From Anaerostipes faecalis (GTDB lineage Bacteria; Bacillota; Clostridia; Lachnospirales; Lachnospiraceae): a stretch of 64,000 nucleotides of DNA. Shown piece after piece: positions 8,401 through 17,960 of this stretch (position 1 is the first letter of the stretch; every line of letters begins with the position of its first letter). The stretch is from positions 248,001 to 312,000 of the forward strand of contig NZ_JABRXE010000001.1 of the NCBI RefSeq assembly GCF_018982945.1, given 5' to 3'. Below the pieces are notes generated by a model. It was given only the letters and a program-made list of their open reading frames with translations. It was not told where the DNA came from and ran no database searches. Both the position numbers and the translations under genes were made by a program.

Positions 8401-9495
8401 ATGGAAAAAATATCAGGAGAAATGAAATATTATTCAATAAAAGAATCTTTAAAAAACGATATTTTGTCAGGTGTTTATCAGCCTGGAGAGAAGATGCCTT
8501 CAGAGTATCAGCTGGTAGATTTTTTTGGTGTAAGTCGTCATACCATTCGAAAAGCCCTTTCTATTTTGGAAGATGAGGGATATATCATAGCCAAACATGG
8601 AAAAGGGACATTTTGTACAGAGAGAGTAATTCATAAAAAAGAATCTATGAACATTGCAGTGGTGACAACTTACATATCTGATTATATTTTTCCAAGGTTG
8701 ATTCAGGGAATTAATCAAGTGCTTGCCAGGCATGGATACAGCTTGATTTTTAAAACGACTGGAAATAGCCGCAGAGGAGAAACGGCATGTCTGGAAGATG
8801 TTCTCACAAAGGATATTGATGGAATGATTATCGAGCCCAGTAAAAGTGAAATTATATGTCGCCATCCAAAGCTTTTTGAAACTTTTGACAGTTATGAAAT
8901 TCCTTATGTGTTTATTCATGGAGTATATGCGGAAATGAAGGATAAACCACATATTTTGATGAATGATTGCAAAGGAGGATATTTACTTACAGCTTATTTA
9001 ATACAACTGGGACACAAACATATTGCTGGTGTCTTTAAAGCTGATGATTATCAGGGAAAAGAACGCCATAAAGGATATGTTAAAGCCTTACAGGAAGCAG
9101 GTTATGCCTATGATCCTGATATGGTCGTATGGTTTCATACAGAAGACAGAGAAATTAAACCAGCCAATATGATTTTACAGATGAAGCAATCAGGAAAAGA
9201 AATGGATGCGGTAGTTTGTTACAATGATCAGATTGCATTATCTGTTATGATGAAGCTGCAAAAAAACGGAATTTCCGTTCCTCAGAATATTTCCATTACG
9301 GGGTATGATAATTCCTTTTTGGCGCAGTTTAATTCGATTCCATTGACAACCATTGCACATCCACAGGAAAAACTTGGAGAAATGGCAGGACAGCTTTTAC
9401 TGGAAAAAATTAAAGGCATTCCAGAAGAACAGTCTGCAATTCCACGATTGATTGAACCGGAGTTAATCATTGGAAAATCCTGCATGAGAAGATAA
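8401..9495 (+). CDS. araR: AraR-type arabinose repressor (GntR HTH + LacI-like sensor)
   Basis: Regulator of 364 residues with an N-terminal GntR winged helix (about residues 8-76; VSRHTIRKALSILEDEGYI is the recognition region) and a C-terminal periplasmic-binding-protein-like sensor of the LacI/GalR type (residues 80-360). This unusual combination is characteristic of AraR. It is the first gene of an operon encoding a ribulokinase-type kinase, ribulose-phosphate epimerase and a sugar isomerase, so L-arabinose is the expected effector. Its promoter carries an inverted repeat, suggesting autorepression. Strong AGGAGG ribosome-binding site at 8390-8395. Confidence 0.9.
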   Translation: MEKISGEMKYYSIKESLKNDILSGVYQPGEKMPSEYQLVDFFGVSRHTIRKALSILEDEGYIIAKHGKGTFCTERVIHKKESMNIAVVTTYISDYIFPRLIQGINQVLARHGYSLIFKTTGNSRRGETACLEDVLTKDIDGMIIEPSKSEIICRHPKLFETFDSYEIPYVFIHGVYAEMKDKPHILMNDCKGGYLLTAYLIQLGHKHIAGVFKADDYQGKERHKGYVKALQEAGYAYDPDMVVWFHTEDREIKPANMILQMKQSGKEMDAVVCYNDQIALSVMMKLQKNGISVPQNISITGYDNSFLAQFNSIPLTTIAHPQEKLGEMAGQLLLEKIKGIPEEQSAIPRLIEPELIIGKSCMRR

Positions 9496-9557
9496 AGATC
9501 CATGAAAAAAAGAATGAGATGCCGTAGTAGTAAAACGTCTGAAAAGGAGGCTTCAAA

Positions 9558-11171
9558 TTGGGAAAAAACGAGCTGAAAGAATCGATTGTAAGCGGAAAAA
9601 CAGCATTGGGAATTGAATTTGGATCTACGAGAATTAAAGCGGTTCTTGTTGATGAAAATAATGTACCAATTGCGTCTGGAAGTCATGACTGGGAAAATCG
9701 TTTGGAAAATAATATCTGGACATATCGTTTGGAGGATATCTGGAAAGGACTCCAGGATAGTTATGAAAAAATGTCGGAAGATGTTAAAAAGCAGTATCAG
9801 GTGGAACTTAAAACTATTGGGGCAATTGGTTTTAGTGCCATGATGCATGGGTATATGGCTTTTGATTATAAGGGCAATATTCTTGTACCATTTCGTACCT
9901 GGCGTAATACAATGACTGAGGCGGCTTCATTAAAACTGACAGAAGTATTTCAGTATCATATTCCTCAGAGATGGAGCATTGCCCATCTGTATCAGGCAAT
10001 CTTAAATGGAGAAGAGCATGTTAAGGATATTTCATATCTGACAACTCTGGCAGGATATGTTCACTGGAAGCTTACTGGAAAAAAAGTTCTTGGTATAGGT
10101 GAGGCATCAGGAATGTTTCCGATCAATGTAGAGACTCATAATTATAATAAAGATATGATGACGGAATTTGATAAACTGATAGCAGATAAAGATTATCAAT
10201 GGAAGCTGAAAGATATACTTCCGGAAGTTTTAATGGCAGGAGACAGGGCCGGAACATTGACGGAAGAAGGGGCTAAACTTCTTGATCCTTCAGGAAAATT
10301 AAAAGCAGGAGTGCCACTTTGTCCTCCGGAAGGTGATGCGGGAACAGGAATGGTGGCAACGAACAGTATTGCCAGAAGGACGGGAAATGTATCTGCAGGA
10401 ACCAGTGTATTTGCAATGATTGTTTTAGAGAAAGAATTATCCAAAGTTTATGAGGAAATTGATCTTGTAACAACACCAACAGGAAATCTTGTTGCAATGG
10501 TACATTGTAATAACTGCACATCGGATTTGAATGCATGGATAAATTTGTTTAAGGAAGTTGCTGAAAGTCTTGGAATAGAAAATTTGCATAAAAATAGGTT
10601 GTTTGAAATTTTATATAATAAAGCTTTGGAAGGGGACTCTGATTGTGGAGGACTTCTGGCTTACAATTACTTTTCTGGTGAGCATATTACAGGATTAGAA
10701 GAAGGAAGGCCATTATTTGTACGCCGTCCAGATAGTAGATTTAATCTTGCCAATTTTATGAGGGTGCATCTATTTACCGCTCTTGGTGCTCTGAAAATTG
10801 GGTTTGATATTTTAATGAAGCAGGAAGGTGTGAAAGTTGATCAGCTTTTTGGACATGGAGGATTGTTTAAGACTAAAGATGTAGGTCAAAAGATAATGGC
10901 GGCAGCAATTAACGCACCAGTTGCAGTAATGGAGACTGCCGGAGAAGGTGGCGCCTGGGGTATGGCTCTTCTTGCTTCATATATGATGAGAAAAGCAGAA
11001 AGAGAGATTCTGGATGATTATCTTGCAGAGAAGGTATTTACGGGAAATAAAGGAAAGGAGATTCTACCAGATGAAAAAGATGTAAAAGGATTCAATCTAT
11101 TTATGGAACAGTATATCAAAGGAATACCAATTGAAAGAGCAGCTGTTGATACATTAATAATGGAAAGGTAA
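9558..11171 (+). CDS. araB: FGGY-family carbohydrate kinase, probable L-ribulokinase
   Basis: ASKHA-fold sugar kinase of 537 residues. The phosphate-1 motif [13 protein letters not shown] is at residues 22-34 and the adenosine-side motif [13 protein letters not shown] is near residue 434. It is the longer clostridial kinase type that sits in arabinose operons, not a classical E. coli AraB, so ribulokinase activity is inferred from its place between araR and araD. A xylulokinase or other ketose kinase is the alternative. The start is TTG at 9558, supported by AAGGAGG ending 7 nt upstream; no ATG is suitably placed. Confidence 0.8.
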   Translation: MGKNELKESIVSGKTALGIEFGSTRIKAVLVDENNVPIASGSHDWENRLENNIWTYRLEDIWKGLQDSYEKMSEDVKKQYQVELKTIGAIGFSAMMHGYMAFDYKGNILVPFRTWRNTMTEAASLKLTEVFQYHIPQRWSIAHLYQAILNGEEHVKDISYLTTLAGYVHWKLTGKKVLGIGEASGMFPINVETHNYNKDMMTEFDKLIADKDYQWKLKDILPEVLMAGDRAGTLTEEGAKLLDPSGKLKAGVPLCPPEGDAGTGMVATNSIARRTGNVSAGTSVFAMIVLEKELSKVYEEIDLVTTPTGNLVAMVHCNNCTSDLNAWINLFKEVAESLGIENLHKNRLFEILYNKALEGDSDCGGLLAYNYFSGEHITGLEEGRPLFVRRPDSRFNLANFMRVHLFTALGALKIGFDILMKQEGVKVDQLFGHGGLFKTKDVGQKIMAAAINAPVAVMETAGEGGAWGMALLASYMMRKAEREILDDYLAEKVFTGNKGKEILPDEKDVKGFNLFMEQYIKGIPIERAAVDTLIMER

Positions 11172-11174
11172 AAT

Positions 11175-11861
11175 ATGTTAGAACAATTAAAACAGCAGGT
11201 GTATGAGGCAAATATAGAGCTTCCCCGGAGAAAATTGATTACCTATACATGGGGCAATGTCAGTGGAATTGACAGAAAAAAACAATTGTTTGTTATTAAA
11301 CCAAGTGGAGTAGATTATGATAAGCTTACTCCAGAGGATATGGTTGTTATGGATCTGGCTGGAAATAGGGTCGAGGGAAAGCTAAATCCATCTTCTGATA
11401 TGCCTACACATTTGGAGTTATATAAAGCATTTAAGGAATTAGGTGGAATTGTACATACACATTCTCCATGGGCAACATCATGGGCACAGGCAGGACGAAA
11501 TATTCCCTGTTATGGAACAACTCATGCTGACTATTTTTATGGAGAAATTCCATGTGCGAGATCTTTAACTAAGAAGGAAACAGAAGAAGCATATGAGAAA
11601 AATACAGGGTTAGTTATCATAGAAGCCATTCAAAATAAAAATCCTGAATCTGTGCCAGGAGTGCTGTGTATAAATCATGGACCATTCACATGGGGGAAAG
11701 ATGCGGCAGAAGCAGTTCATAATGCAGTGGTATTAGAAGAAATTGCTAAAATGGCATATAGAACAGAATTTTTAAATGGAGAAGCAAATCAGGCCCCACA
11801 GTATTTACAGGACAAACATTTTTTCCGTAAACATGGGGAAAATGCATATTATGGACAATAA
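11175..11861 (+). CDS. araD: L-ribulose-5-phosphate 4-epimerase
   Basis: Class II aldolase/adducin family enzyme of 228 residues that converts L-ribulose 5-phosphate to D-xylulose 5-phosphate. Zinc-ligand histidines are visible in [16 protein letters not shown] and in the later [12 protein letters not shown]. The GNVSGID and KPSGVDY motifs bind substrate phosphate. Length and sequence fit AraD/UlaF. It starts 3 bp after the kinase stop codon, so translation is probably coupled. The arabinose context makes L-ribulose phosphate the likely substrate. Confidence 0.93.
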   Translation: MLEQLKQQVYEANIELPRRKLITYTWGNVSGIDRKKQLFVIKPSGVDYDKLTPEDMVVMDLAGNRVEGKLNPSSDMPTHLELYKAFKELGGIVHTHSPWATSWAQAGRNIPCYGTTHADYFYGEIPCARSLTKKETEEAYEKNTGLVIIEAIQNKNPESVPGVLCINHGPFTWGKDAAEAVHNAVVLEEIAKMAYRTEFLNGEANQAPQYLQDKHFFRKHGENAYYGQ

Positions 11862-11917
11862 ATGAAAGTAAACGAAGAAAATTATATAATGAGTGTATTT
11901 TACAAGGAGGTAGCAGA

Positions 11918-13402
11918 ATGAATAACATGCCTAAAATTAAAGTGGGAATTGTTGCAGTCAGTCGTGACTGTTTCCCGGAGAGCTTGTCTGTGAACAGACG
12001 AAAAGCACTTGTTGCAGCATATAAGGAAAAATATGATGAATCAGATATCTATGAGTGTCCGGTGTGTATTGTAGAAAGTGAGATTCATATGGTGCAGGCA
12101 CTGGAAGATATAAAACAGGCAGGATGTAATGCTTTGGTGGTATATCTTGGAAATTTTGGACCGGAAATATCAGAGACTCTTCTGGCAAAGCATTTTGAAG
12201 GGCCAAAGATGTTTATTGCGGCAGCAGAGGAAAGTGGAGATGATCTTTTGGATGGTCGTGGAGATGCTTTCTGCGGAATGTTAAATGCCAGTTATAATCT
12301 GAAACTTCGGAATATAAAAGCATATATTCCGGAATATCCGGTAGGAACAGCCGAAGAATGTGCAGATATGATACATGATTTTGTTCCGATTGCAAGAACT
12401 GTCAAGGCTTTAAGTGAACTGAAGATTATCAGTTTTGGACCACGTCCATTAAATTTTCTCGCATGCAATGCACCTATAAAAGCATTATATAATTTAAATA
12501 TTGAAATTGAAGAAAATTCCGAACTTGACTTATTTGAAGCTTTCAAAAATCATGATAGAGATGAGAGAATACCAGAAATCGTGAAAGAAATGGAAGAAGA
12601 ACTTGGAGAGGGAAATAAAAAACCGGAAATTCTTTCTAAATTGGCTCAGTATGAGCTGACATTAAAAGATTGGATTGAAGAACACAAAGGTTATCGTAAA
12701 TATGTAGCTATAGCGGGAAAATGCTGGCCGGCATTTCAGACTCAGTTTGGTTTTGTCCCATGTTATGTTAACAGTCGTCTGACTGCACAAGGTATTCCGG
12801 TATCCTGTGAAGTTGATATTTATGGGGCATTGAGTGAGTTTATTGGAACTGTTGTAAGCGAAGACACTGTAACATTGCTGGATATTAATAATACAGTACC
12901 TGCGGATATGTATGAAGATAGCATCAAAGATACATATGGATATGACCAAAAGGAAACATTTATGGGATTCCATTGTGGAAATACTGCTTCCAGCAAACTA
13001 TCTTTCTGTGAAATGAAGTATCAGAAAATTATGGCAAGAACTTTGCCGGAAGAAAATACTCAGGGAACACTGGAAGGTGATATAATTCCTGGTGATATTA
13101 CTTTCTTCCGTTTGCAGAGTACGGCAGATACAAAACTGAGAGCTTATATAGCACAAGGTGAAGTTCTACCGGTTGCAACAAAATCTTTTGGAGGAATTGG
13201 AGTATTTGCAATTCCAGAGATGGGAAGATTTTATCGTCATGTATTAATTGAAAAAAATTTCCCACATCATGGAGCGGTTGCTTTTGGTCATTTTGGCAAA
13301 GCCCTGTTTGAAGTATTTAAATATATAGGAGTCGATGTTTCAGAAATTGGATTTAATCAGCCAAAAGGAATGTTGTATCCAACGGAAAATCCATTTATCT
13401 AA
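11918..13402 (+). CDS. L-fucose/L-arabinose isomerase family protein, probable arabinose isomerase of the operon
   Basis: Protein of 494 residues of the fucose/arabinose isomerase fold. It begins KIKVGIVAVSRDCFPESLS and lacks the classical AraA opening with FVIGSQHLYG, so it is not an orthologue of E. coli or Bacillus AraA. As the only isomerase in an AraR-kinase-AraD operon it most likely supplies aldose to ketose conversion (L-arabinose to L-ribulose). Putative metal-site residues lie around VDIYGAL and GFHCGNTASSK and near HHGAVAFGHFGK. No arabinose transporter is encoded here. AGGAGG precedes the ATG. Use of L-fucose or another pentose is possible. Confidence 0.75.
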   Translation: MNNMPKIKVGIVAVSRDCFPESLSVNRRKALVAAYKEKYDESDIYECPVCIVESEIHMVQALEDIKQAGCNALVVYLGNFGPEISETLLAKHFEGPKMFIAAAEESGDDLLDGRGDAFCGMLNASYNLKLRNIKAYIPEYPVGTAEECADMIHDFVPIARTVKALSELKIISFGPRPLNFLACNAPIKALYNLNIEIEENSELDLFEAFKNHDRDERIPEIVKEMEEELGEGNKKPEILSKLAQYELTLKDWIEEHKGYRKYVAIAGKCWPAFQTQFGFVPCYVNSRLTAQGIPVSCEVDIYGALSEFIGTVVSEDTVTLLDINNTVPADMYEDSIKDTYGYDQKETFMGFHCGNTASSKLSFCEMKYQKIMARTLPEENTQGTLEGDIIPGDITFFRLQSTADTKLRAYIAQGEVLPVATKSFGGIGVFAIPEMGRFYRHVLIEKNFPHHGAVAFGHFGKALFEVFKYIGVDVSEIGFNQPKGMLYPTENPFI

Positions 13403-13418
13403 TAAAAAAGTATTGAGA

Positions 13419-13449
13419 AAGAACTGTGCTAATGCATGGTTCTTTTTTT
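13419..13449 (+). terminator. Intrinsic terminator of the arabinose operon
   Basis: Stem AAGAACTGTGC / GCATGGTTCTT with two G-U pairs and a 4-nt loop, followed by TTTTTTT to 13449. Confidence 0.88.
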
Positions 13450-13450
13450 A

Positions 13451-13484
13451 TTACATAGGAAATTCCTTTGAATTTCCTATGTAA
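13451..13484. repeat. Perfect 15-bp palindrome, founder copy of an AGGAAATTC repeat
   Basis: Arms TTACATAGGAAATTC and GAATTTCCTATGTAA are perfectly complementary around a CTTT loop. There is no T tract, and a complete terminator has just ended, so it is not the operon terminator. Related, more decayed sequences occur at 40816-40831, 41674-41700 and 63121-63165, all between operons. Confidence 0.75.
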
Positions 13485-13518
13485 TTTAATAAAAAAGAGT
13501 GTCAGAAAAGTAGAAAGA

Positions 13519-13550
13519 TTCACATTTTTTACATAATAGTGTGATAAAAT
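13519..13550 (+). promoter_or_regulatory. Possible promoter of the two-component system
   Basis: Extended -10 TGATAAAAT ends at 13550. Candidate -35 elements TTCACA or CACATT start at 13519 and 13521, and the spacing is not ideal. Confidence 0.35.
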
Positions 13551-13591
13551 AAATTTAAAATAAGGGGAAAGTAGACTGGAGGAAGGAAAAA

Positions 13592-14266
13592 ATGGGTGAT
13601 TTAAAAATATTAGTTGTAGATGACGAAAGCAGAATGCGTAAACTGGTTAAGGATTTTCTTATAAGAGCGGGATATCAGGTATTGGAAGCTGCAGATGGTG
13701 AAGAGGCTGTTGATATTTTTTTTAGTACAAAAGGAATAGATTTACTTGTTTTAGATGTTATGATGCCTAAAATGGATGGATGGGAAGTTGTAAAAGAGGT
13801 ACGAAAAGTATCAAAAGTTCCTATCATTATGTTAACAGCCAAAGATCAGGAACAAGATGAACTGCAGGGATTTGATCTCGGGGTAGACGAATATATTTCG
13901 AAGCCTTTTAGCCCTAAAATATTAGTTGCCAGAATAGGTGCAATTTTGAGAAGGACCAGTCAGATAGAAGGAGAAAATATTGAATCTGGTGGAATTGTTA
14001 TGGATGTGGGAGCACATCATGTATTGATTGACGGAAAAACAATTGAATTAAGCTTTAAGGAATTTGAGCTTCTTCAGTTTTTTATGACCAATGAGGGAAG
14101 GGCGTTAACAAGAGAGAATATTTTGAATCAGGTCTGGAACTATGATTATTTTGGAGATGCCAGAACTATTGATACACATGTAAAGAAGCTGCGTAGTAAA
14201 TTAGGAGAAAAAGGAAAGTATATTCATACCATATGGGGTATGGGATACAAATTTGAGGTTGAATAG
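13592..14266 (+). CDS. OmpR/PhoB-family response regulator
   Basis: Two-domain regulator of 224 residues. The receiver has the acidic pocket DDE at residues 10-12, phosphoacceptor Asp55 in LVLDVMMPKMDGW, switch Thr in LTAKD and Lys104 in ISKPFSP. The C-terminal winged helix (about 125-224) carries the usual ELLQFFMTNEGRALTRENIL and DARTIDTHVKKLRSKLG segments. It is encoded 3 bp before its sensor kinase. The target genes cannot be read from the sequence. Phosphate, envelope stress and antibiotic sensing are all possible for this class. Confidence 0.93.
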   Translation: MGDLKILVVDDESRMRKLVKDFLIRAGYQVLEAADGEEAVDIFFSTKGIDLLVLDVMMPKMDGWEVVKEVRKVSKVPIIMLTAKDQEQDELQGFDLGVDEYISKPFSPKILVARIGAILRRTSQIEGENIESGGIVMDVGAHHVLIDGKTIELSFKEFELLQFFMTNEGRALTRENILNQVWNYDYFGDARTIDTHVKKLRSKLGEKGKYIHTIWGMGYKFEVE

Positions 14267-14269
14267 AAA

Positions 14270-15748
14270 TTGAAGAATAAAATAATGAAAAATCAGTCAA
14301 TAAAAATAAAGATGACTTTAATGCTGATTATTATTATGACTGTAACAATATTAATGTCAATACTTATTAATCTTACAATGTTAAAACCTTATTATATTTT
14401 GAAAGAAAAGAAAAATATTACATCAGCATATGAGGAAATACAGTCGCTTTTTCAAAAGGATACAGTGAAAAAGGAGGAAATTGACCAGGTTGCACGAAAA
14501 TATAATTACAGGGTTCTGATCAGTGATCCGGTGAATCAGATGATATATAGTTCTGAGGATGAACGGGGCGTTATGTATAAAGATATGAAGAATATCCTAA
14601 AGAATTTTGATAGAATTCAAAGTCAGGTTGAAAAAAAAGGATATGCAGTTACTACTATATCAAATAAAAGCTCTGGAACAGGTATTAATCTGATAGGATA
14701 TCTGGATGGTCAGTATACGGTTATTCTTAATACTCCCATGGAAAGTATAAAAACCAGTGCAGCCCTATCAGGAAGGTTTACTGCCTATGTTGGAATAATG
14801 CTGATTATTGCAAGCGGAATTGCCATGTACATTTATAGTAAAAATTTTACAGAACCTATTGAGGAAATGGCAAGGGTGGCAAATAGAATGTCCAATCTCG
14901 ATTTTGATGTCAGGGTTAAACCTTACGGAGAAGATGAGATAGGTAAGTTAGGTAATAGTTTAAATGACTTATCCGGGAAACTGGAAATGACTATTTCAGA
15001 ATTAAAAACAGCTAATAATGAACTTCAAAAAGATATCGAACAAAAGATTCAGATTGATGAGATGAGAAAAGAGTTTCTGTCTCATGTATCTCACGAATTA
15101 AAAACACCAATTGCATTAATTCAGGGATATTCTGAAGGTTTGAAAGATAATATTTTTGATGATGAGGAAAGTAAAAATTTTTATTGTGATGTTATTGCTG
15201 ACGAAGCACAGAAAATGAATCGAATGGTTCAGAAACTTATGACATTAAATCAAATAGAATTTGGAAATAATCAGGTGGAAATGGAACGATTTAATATCTC
15301 TGAACTGATTCAAAATATGGTGGATTCCAATAAAATATTATTGGAAAAAGATAACGTTTCCATAGTATTTAATGAAGGTCCGGTTACTGTATGGGCGGAT
15401 GAATTTATGATAGAAGAAGTGGTCAGCAATTATCTAAGTAATGCCAGAAATCATGTCAGTGAAAATGGAGTCATTCAAATCAGTTATTGTTATCATGGTG
15501 ATAATCTCCGTGTAAAAGTATTTAATAGTGGAAAACATATCCCGGAAGAAGATCTGGATAAACTGTGGATAAAATTTTACAAGGTGGACAAAGCCAGAAC
15601 AAGAGAGTATGGCGGAAGCGGTGTTGGATTATCTATTGTTGAGGCTACTATGAAAGCTCATGGAAAAGATTATGGAGTTTCTAATATTTCAGGTGGCGTA
15701 GAATTCTATTTTGAAGTAGAATTAGATAAGAATAATATTGAAGGATAG
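14270..15748 (+). CDS. HAMP-domain sensor histidine kinase
   Basis: Membrane sensor kinase of 492 residues. TM1 is about residues 14-36, an extracytoplasmic domain covers about 37-168, TM2 is about 170-190 and HAMP about 191-245. The dimerisation/phosphoacceptor box has His275 in SHVSHELKTPIALIQG. The ATP-binding domain has the N box (VVSNYLSNARNH) and the G2 box (YGGSGVGLSIV). The start is either TTG 14270 or ATG 14285; I keep TTG because GAGG lies 11 nt upstream, but ATG is plausible and removes five residues. Partner of the adjacent response regulator. Confidence 0.93.
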   Translation: MKNKIMKNQSIKIKMTLMLIIIMTVTILMSILINLTMLKPYYILKEKKNITSAYEEIQSLFQKDTVKKEEIDQVARKYNYRVLISDPVNQMIYSSEDERGVMYKDMKNILKNFDRIQSQVEKKGYAVTTISNKSSGTGINLIGYLDGQYTVILNTPMESIKTSAALSGRFTAYVGIMLIIASGIAMYIYSKNFTEPIEEMARVANRMSNLDFDVRVKPYGEDEIGKLGNSLNDLSGKLEMTISELKTANNELQKDIEQKIQIDEMRKEFLSHVSHELKTPIALIQGYSEGLKDNIFDDEESKNFYCDVIADEAQKMNRMVQKLMTLNQIEFGNNQVEMERFNISELIQNMVDSNKILLEKDNVSIVFNEGPVTVWADEFMIEEVVSNYLSNARNHVSENGVIQISYCYHGDNLRVKVFNSGKHIPEEDLDKLWIKFYKVDKARTREYGGSGVGLSIVEATMKAHGKDYGVSNISGGVEFYFEVELDKNNIEG

Positions 15749-15757
15749 GATGATAAA

Positions 15758-16528
15758 ATGTTAAAAGATTATTGTGAACAAATAAAAGATGCTGATTTAG
15801 TACTGGTGGGAATAGGAAAAGAGCTTCATGCCAATCGTTTGATTGATTATGAAAAAGAAATAGATAATTCCTATTATCAGAATCTTCTGGGAAAGGAAGA
15901 TGAGAAATCAGTTTGGATGAGAAATGTATATGAGAGATATTATCTTCTGACACTTGGAGATGTAGATTATTTTAAAGCACTGGAGGAAGTGCTGGAGAAT
16001 AAGAATTATTTTGTTGTTACAAGTAACGATGATGGTCTTGTCTATCATTCCAGATTAAAAAAAGATCGAATTACATCTCCATGTGGAAACGGTGATTTTT
16101 TTCAGTGTAGCAAGCCATGTAGTGAACAGTTGTATCCTGCAAAACCCGGACTGGAAGATTTAATTTCCTATTATGAGTCAACCGGTAAAATTGAAACATT
16201 GGAATGTCCTAAATGTGGTCAGCAATTTATTTTTAATGTCCGCACAGAAGATACAAAGGATGTTTATATTGAAGGTGCTTATTTAACTTCCTGGGCGAAT
16301 TATACAAAATGGCTTCAAGGGACTTTAAATAAAAAGATTTTTATATTAGAATTAGGGGAAGGGTTCGAAACACCAAGTCTGTTCCGCTGGCCTTTTGAGA
16401 AAGTTGCATTTTATAATGAAAAGGCAACTTTTGTAAGAGTACATAAATCTCTGTATCAGATGAACAAGGAATTAAAAGGTAAAGGGATAGCAGTACAGAT
16501 GGACAGTAAGGAGTTTCTGGGTCTGTAA
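15758..16528 (+). CDS. Sir2/SirTM-like protein lacking the NAD-binding GAG loop
   Basis: Protein of 256 residues resembling the SIR2 subgroup found near macrodomain/lipoyl systems in Firmicutes. Retained features: a TSNDDG segment (residues 88-93) matching the family's T-N-D element, the GDFFQCSKPC motif with Cys117 and Cys121, the second zinc pair Cys150/Cys153 in ECPKCG, and a C-terminal ELGEGFETPSLFRWPF segment like the family's ELGxGxNTPxxxxxPF. Missing: the glycine-rich GAGAGLS loop is replaced by VGIGKEL, and no catalytic HG pair is obvious. It may be a diverged enzyme or a binding protein without NAD chemistry. It lies 9 bp after the kinase gene and 26 bp before hisH. Confidence 0.65.
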   Translation: MLKDYCEQIKDADLVLVGIGKELHANRLIDYEKEIDNSYYQNLLGKEDEKSVWMRNVYERYYLLTLGDVDYFKALEEVLENKNYFVVTSNDDGLVYHSRLKKDRITSPCGNGDFFQCSKPCSEQLYPAKPGLEDLISYYESTGKIETLECPKCGQQFIFNVRTEDTKDVYIEGAYLTSWANYTKWLQGTLNKKIFILELGEGFETPSLFRWPFEKVAFYNEKATFVRVHKSLYQMNKELKGKGIAVQMDSKEFLGL

Positions 16529-16554
16529 TAATAAAACATAAGAGGAGGCAGCGT

Positions 16555-17160
16555 ATGATTGCAATTATTGATTATGATGCCGGAAATATAAAAAGCGTTG
16601 AAAAGGCTTTGAATTTTCTGGGAGAAGAAGCAGTGATAACACGGGACCACGATGAAATACTTAAAAGCGATAAAGTGATTCTTCCTGGAGTCGGGGCTTT
16701 TGGAGATGCCATGGAAAAGCTTCACAAATATGGTCTGGTTGATACAATTGGACAGGTTGTAGAAAAGGGTATACCGTTTCTTGGAATATGTCTTGGACTT
16801 CAGCTGATGTTTGAAAGCAGTGATGAGGCTCCAGGAGTGAAGGGACTGGGTATTTTACCTGGAAAAATTTTGAGAATTCCTAAACAGGAAGATATGAAGA
16901 TACCTCATATGGGCTGGAATAATATTAAAATAAAAGATGGGGCAAAATTATTTAAAGGATTGGAAAAAGATCCATATGTATATTTTGTTCATTCCTATTA
17001 TCTGGAAGCAGATGACGAGAACATTGTTGCAGCAACAACAGAGTATGGAGTAACAATTCACGCCTCTGTTGAGAAAGATAACGTCTTTGCCTGCCAGTTC
17101 CATCCGGAAAAGAGCAGTACGGTAGGACTTCAGATACTTAAGAATTTTATTTCACTATAG
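16555..17160 (+). CDS. hisH: Imidazole glycerol phosphate synthase subunit HisH
   Basis: Glutaminase subunit of 201 residues that supplies ammonia to HisF in histidine and AICAR formation. The class I amidotransferase triad is visible: Cys79 in FLGICLGLQ, and His and Glu in CQFHPEKSS near residue 182. The oxyanion [10 protein letters not shown] segment is present. AGAGGAGG precedes the ATG. Its partner hisF starts 10 bp downstream. No other his genes are present in the window. Confidence 0.95.
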   Translation: MIAIIDYDAGNIKSVEKALNFLGEEAVITRDHDEILKSDKVILPGVGAFGDAMEKLHKYGLVDTIGQVVEKGIPFLGICLGLQLMFESSDEAPGVKGLGILPGKILRIPKQEDMKIPHMGWNNIKIKDGAKLFKGLEKDPYVYFVHSYYLEADDENIVAATTEYGVTIHASVEKDNVFACQFHPEKSSTVGLQILKNFISL

Positions 17161-17170
17161 GAGGAATGGC

Positions 17171-17932
17171 ATGCATACAAAAAGAATTATTCCATGTCTG
17201 GATGTAAAAGGCGGACGTGTTGTAAAAGGTGTAAATTTTGTTAATTTAATTGATGCAGGGGATCCTGTGGCTATTGGAGCTGCTTATGATAAAGCAGGAG
17301 CAGATGAACTGGTATTTCTTGATATTACAGCATCATCAGATGCAAGAAATATTATGATTGACATGGTAAGAAAGGTTGCAGAAACAGTATTTATTCCATT
17401 TACTGTTGGTGGCGGGATTCGTACCGTGGATGATTTCAAGGCAATTCTCAGGGAGGGTGCCGATAAGATTTCTATCAACTCTTCTGCAATCAATACACCG
17501 AATCTGATCAATGATGCAGCGGATAAGTTTGGAAGCCAGTGTGTTGTTATTGCCATTGATGCCAAGAGAAGAGCAGATGGTTCCGGATGGAATGTTTATA
17601 AAAATGGTGGACGAATTGATGTTGGACTTGATGCTGTGGAATGGGCTATGGAAGCTAACCGTCGTGGTGCAGGAGAAATTTTGCTGACCAGTATGGATTG
17701 TGATGGAACAAAAGCAGGGTATGATAATGAATTAACCAGAATTATTGCTGAAAATGTTGATATTCCGGTTATTGCATCCGGCGGAGCCGGAACAAAAGAA
17801 CATTTTTATGATACTTTAACAGAAGGAAAAGCAGATGCAGCACTGGCGGCATCTTTGTTCCATTTTAATGAGCTAAAGATAACTGATCTGAAAGATTATC
17901 TGGCTGGTCGGGGAATCAGTGTCAGAAGATAA
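17171..17932 (+). CDS. hisF: Imidazole glycerol phosphate synthase subunit HisF
   Basis: TIM-barrel cyclase of 253 residues. Asp11 in [14 protein letters not shown] and the later Asp in [10 protein letters not shown] are the acid/base residues. Phosphate-binding loops are seen at VGGGIRT and [11 protein letters not shown]. Together with HisH it forms imidazole glycerol phosphate and AICAR from PRFAR and glutamine. Length is standard. Translation probably follows that of hisH through a GGAGG site. Confidence 0.96.
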   Translation: MHTKRIIPCLDVKGGRVVKGVNFVNLIDAGDPVAIGAAYDKAGADELVFLDITASSDARNIMIDMVRKVAETVFIPFTVGGGIRTVDDFKAILREGADKISINSSAINTPNLINDAADKFGSQCVVIAIDAKRRADGSGWNVYKNGGRIDVGLDAVEWAMEANRRGAGEILLTSMDCDGTKAGYDNELTRIIAENVDIPVIASGGAGTKEHFYDTLTEGKADAALAASLFHFNELKITDLKDYLAGRGISVRR

Positions 17933-17960
17933 ATTTTGATAGAAAAAAGGAGACGATCAT

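Noticed and set aside
9282-9848. 188-residue minus-strand reading frame across the araR/araB junction
   Set aside because: It covers two well supported plus-strand genes, has no ribosome-binding site and no recognisable motif.
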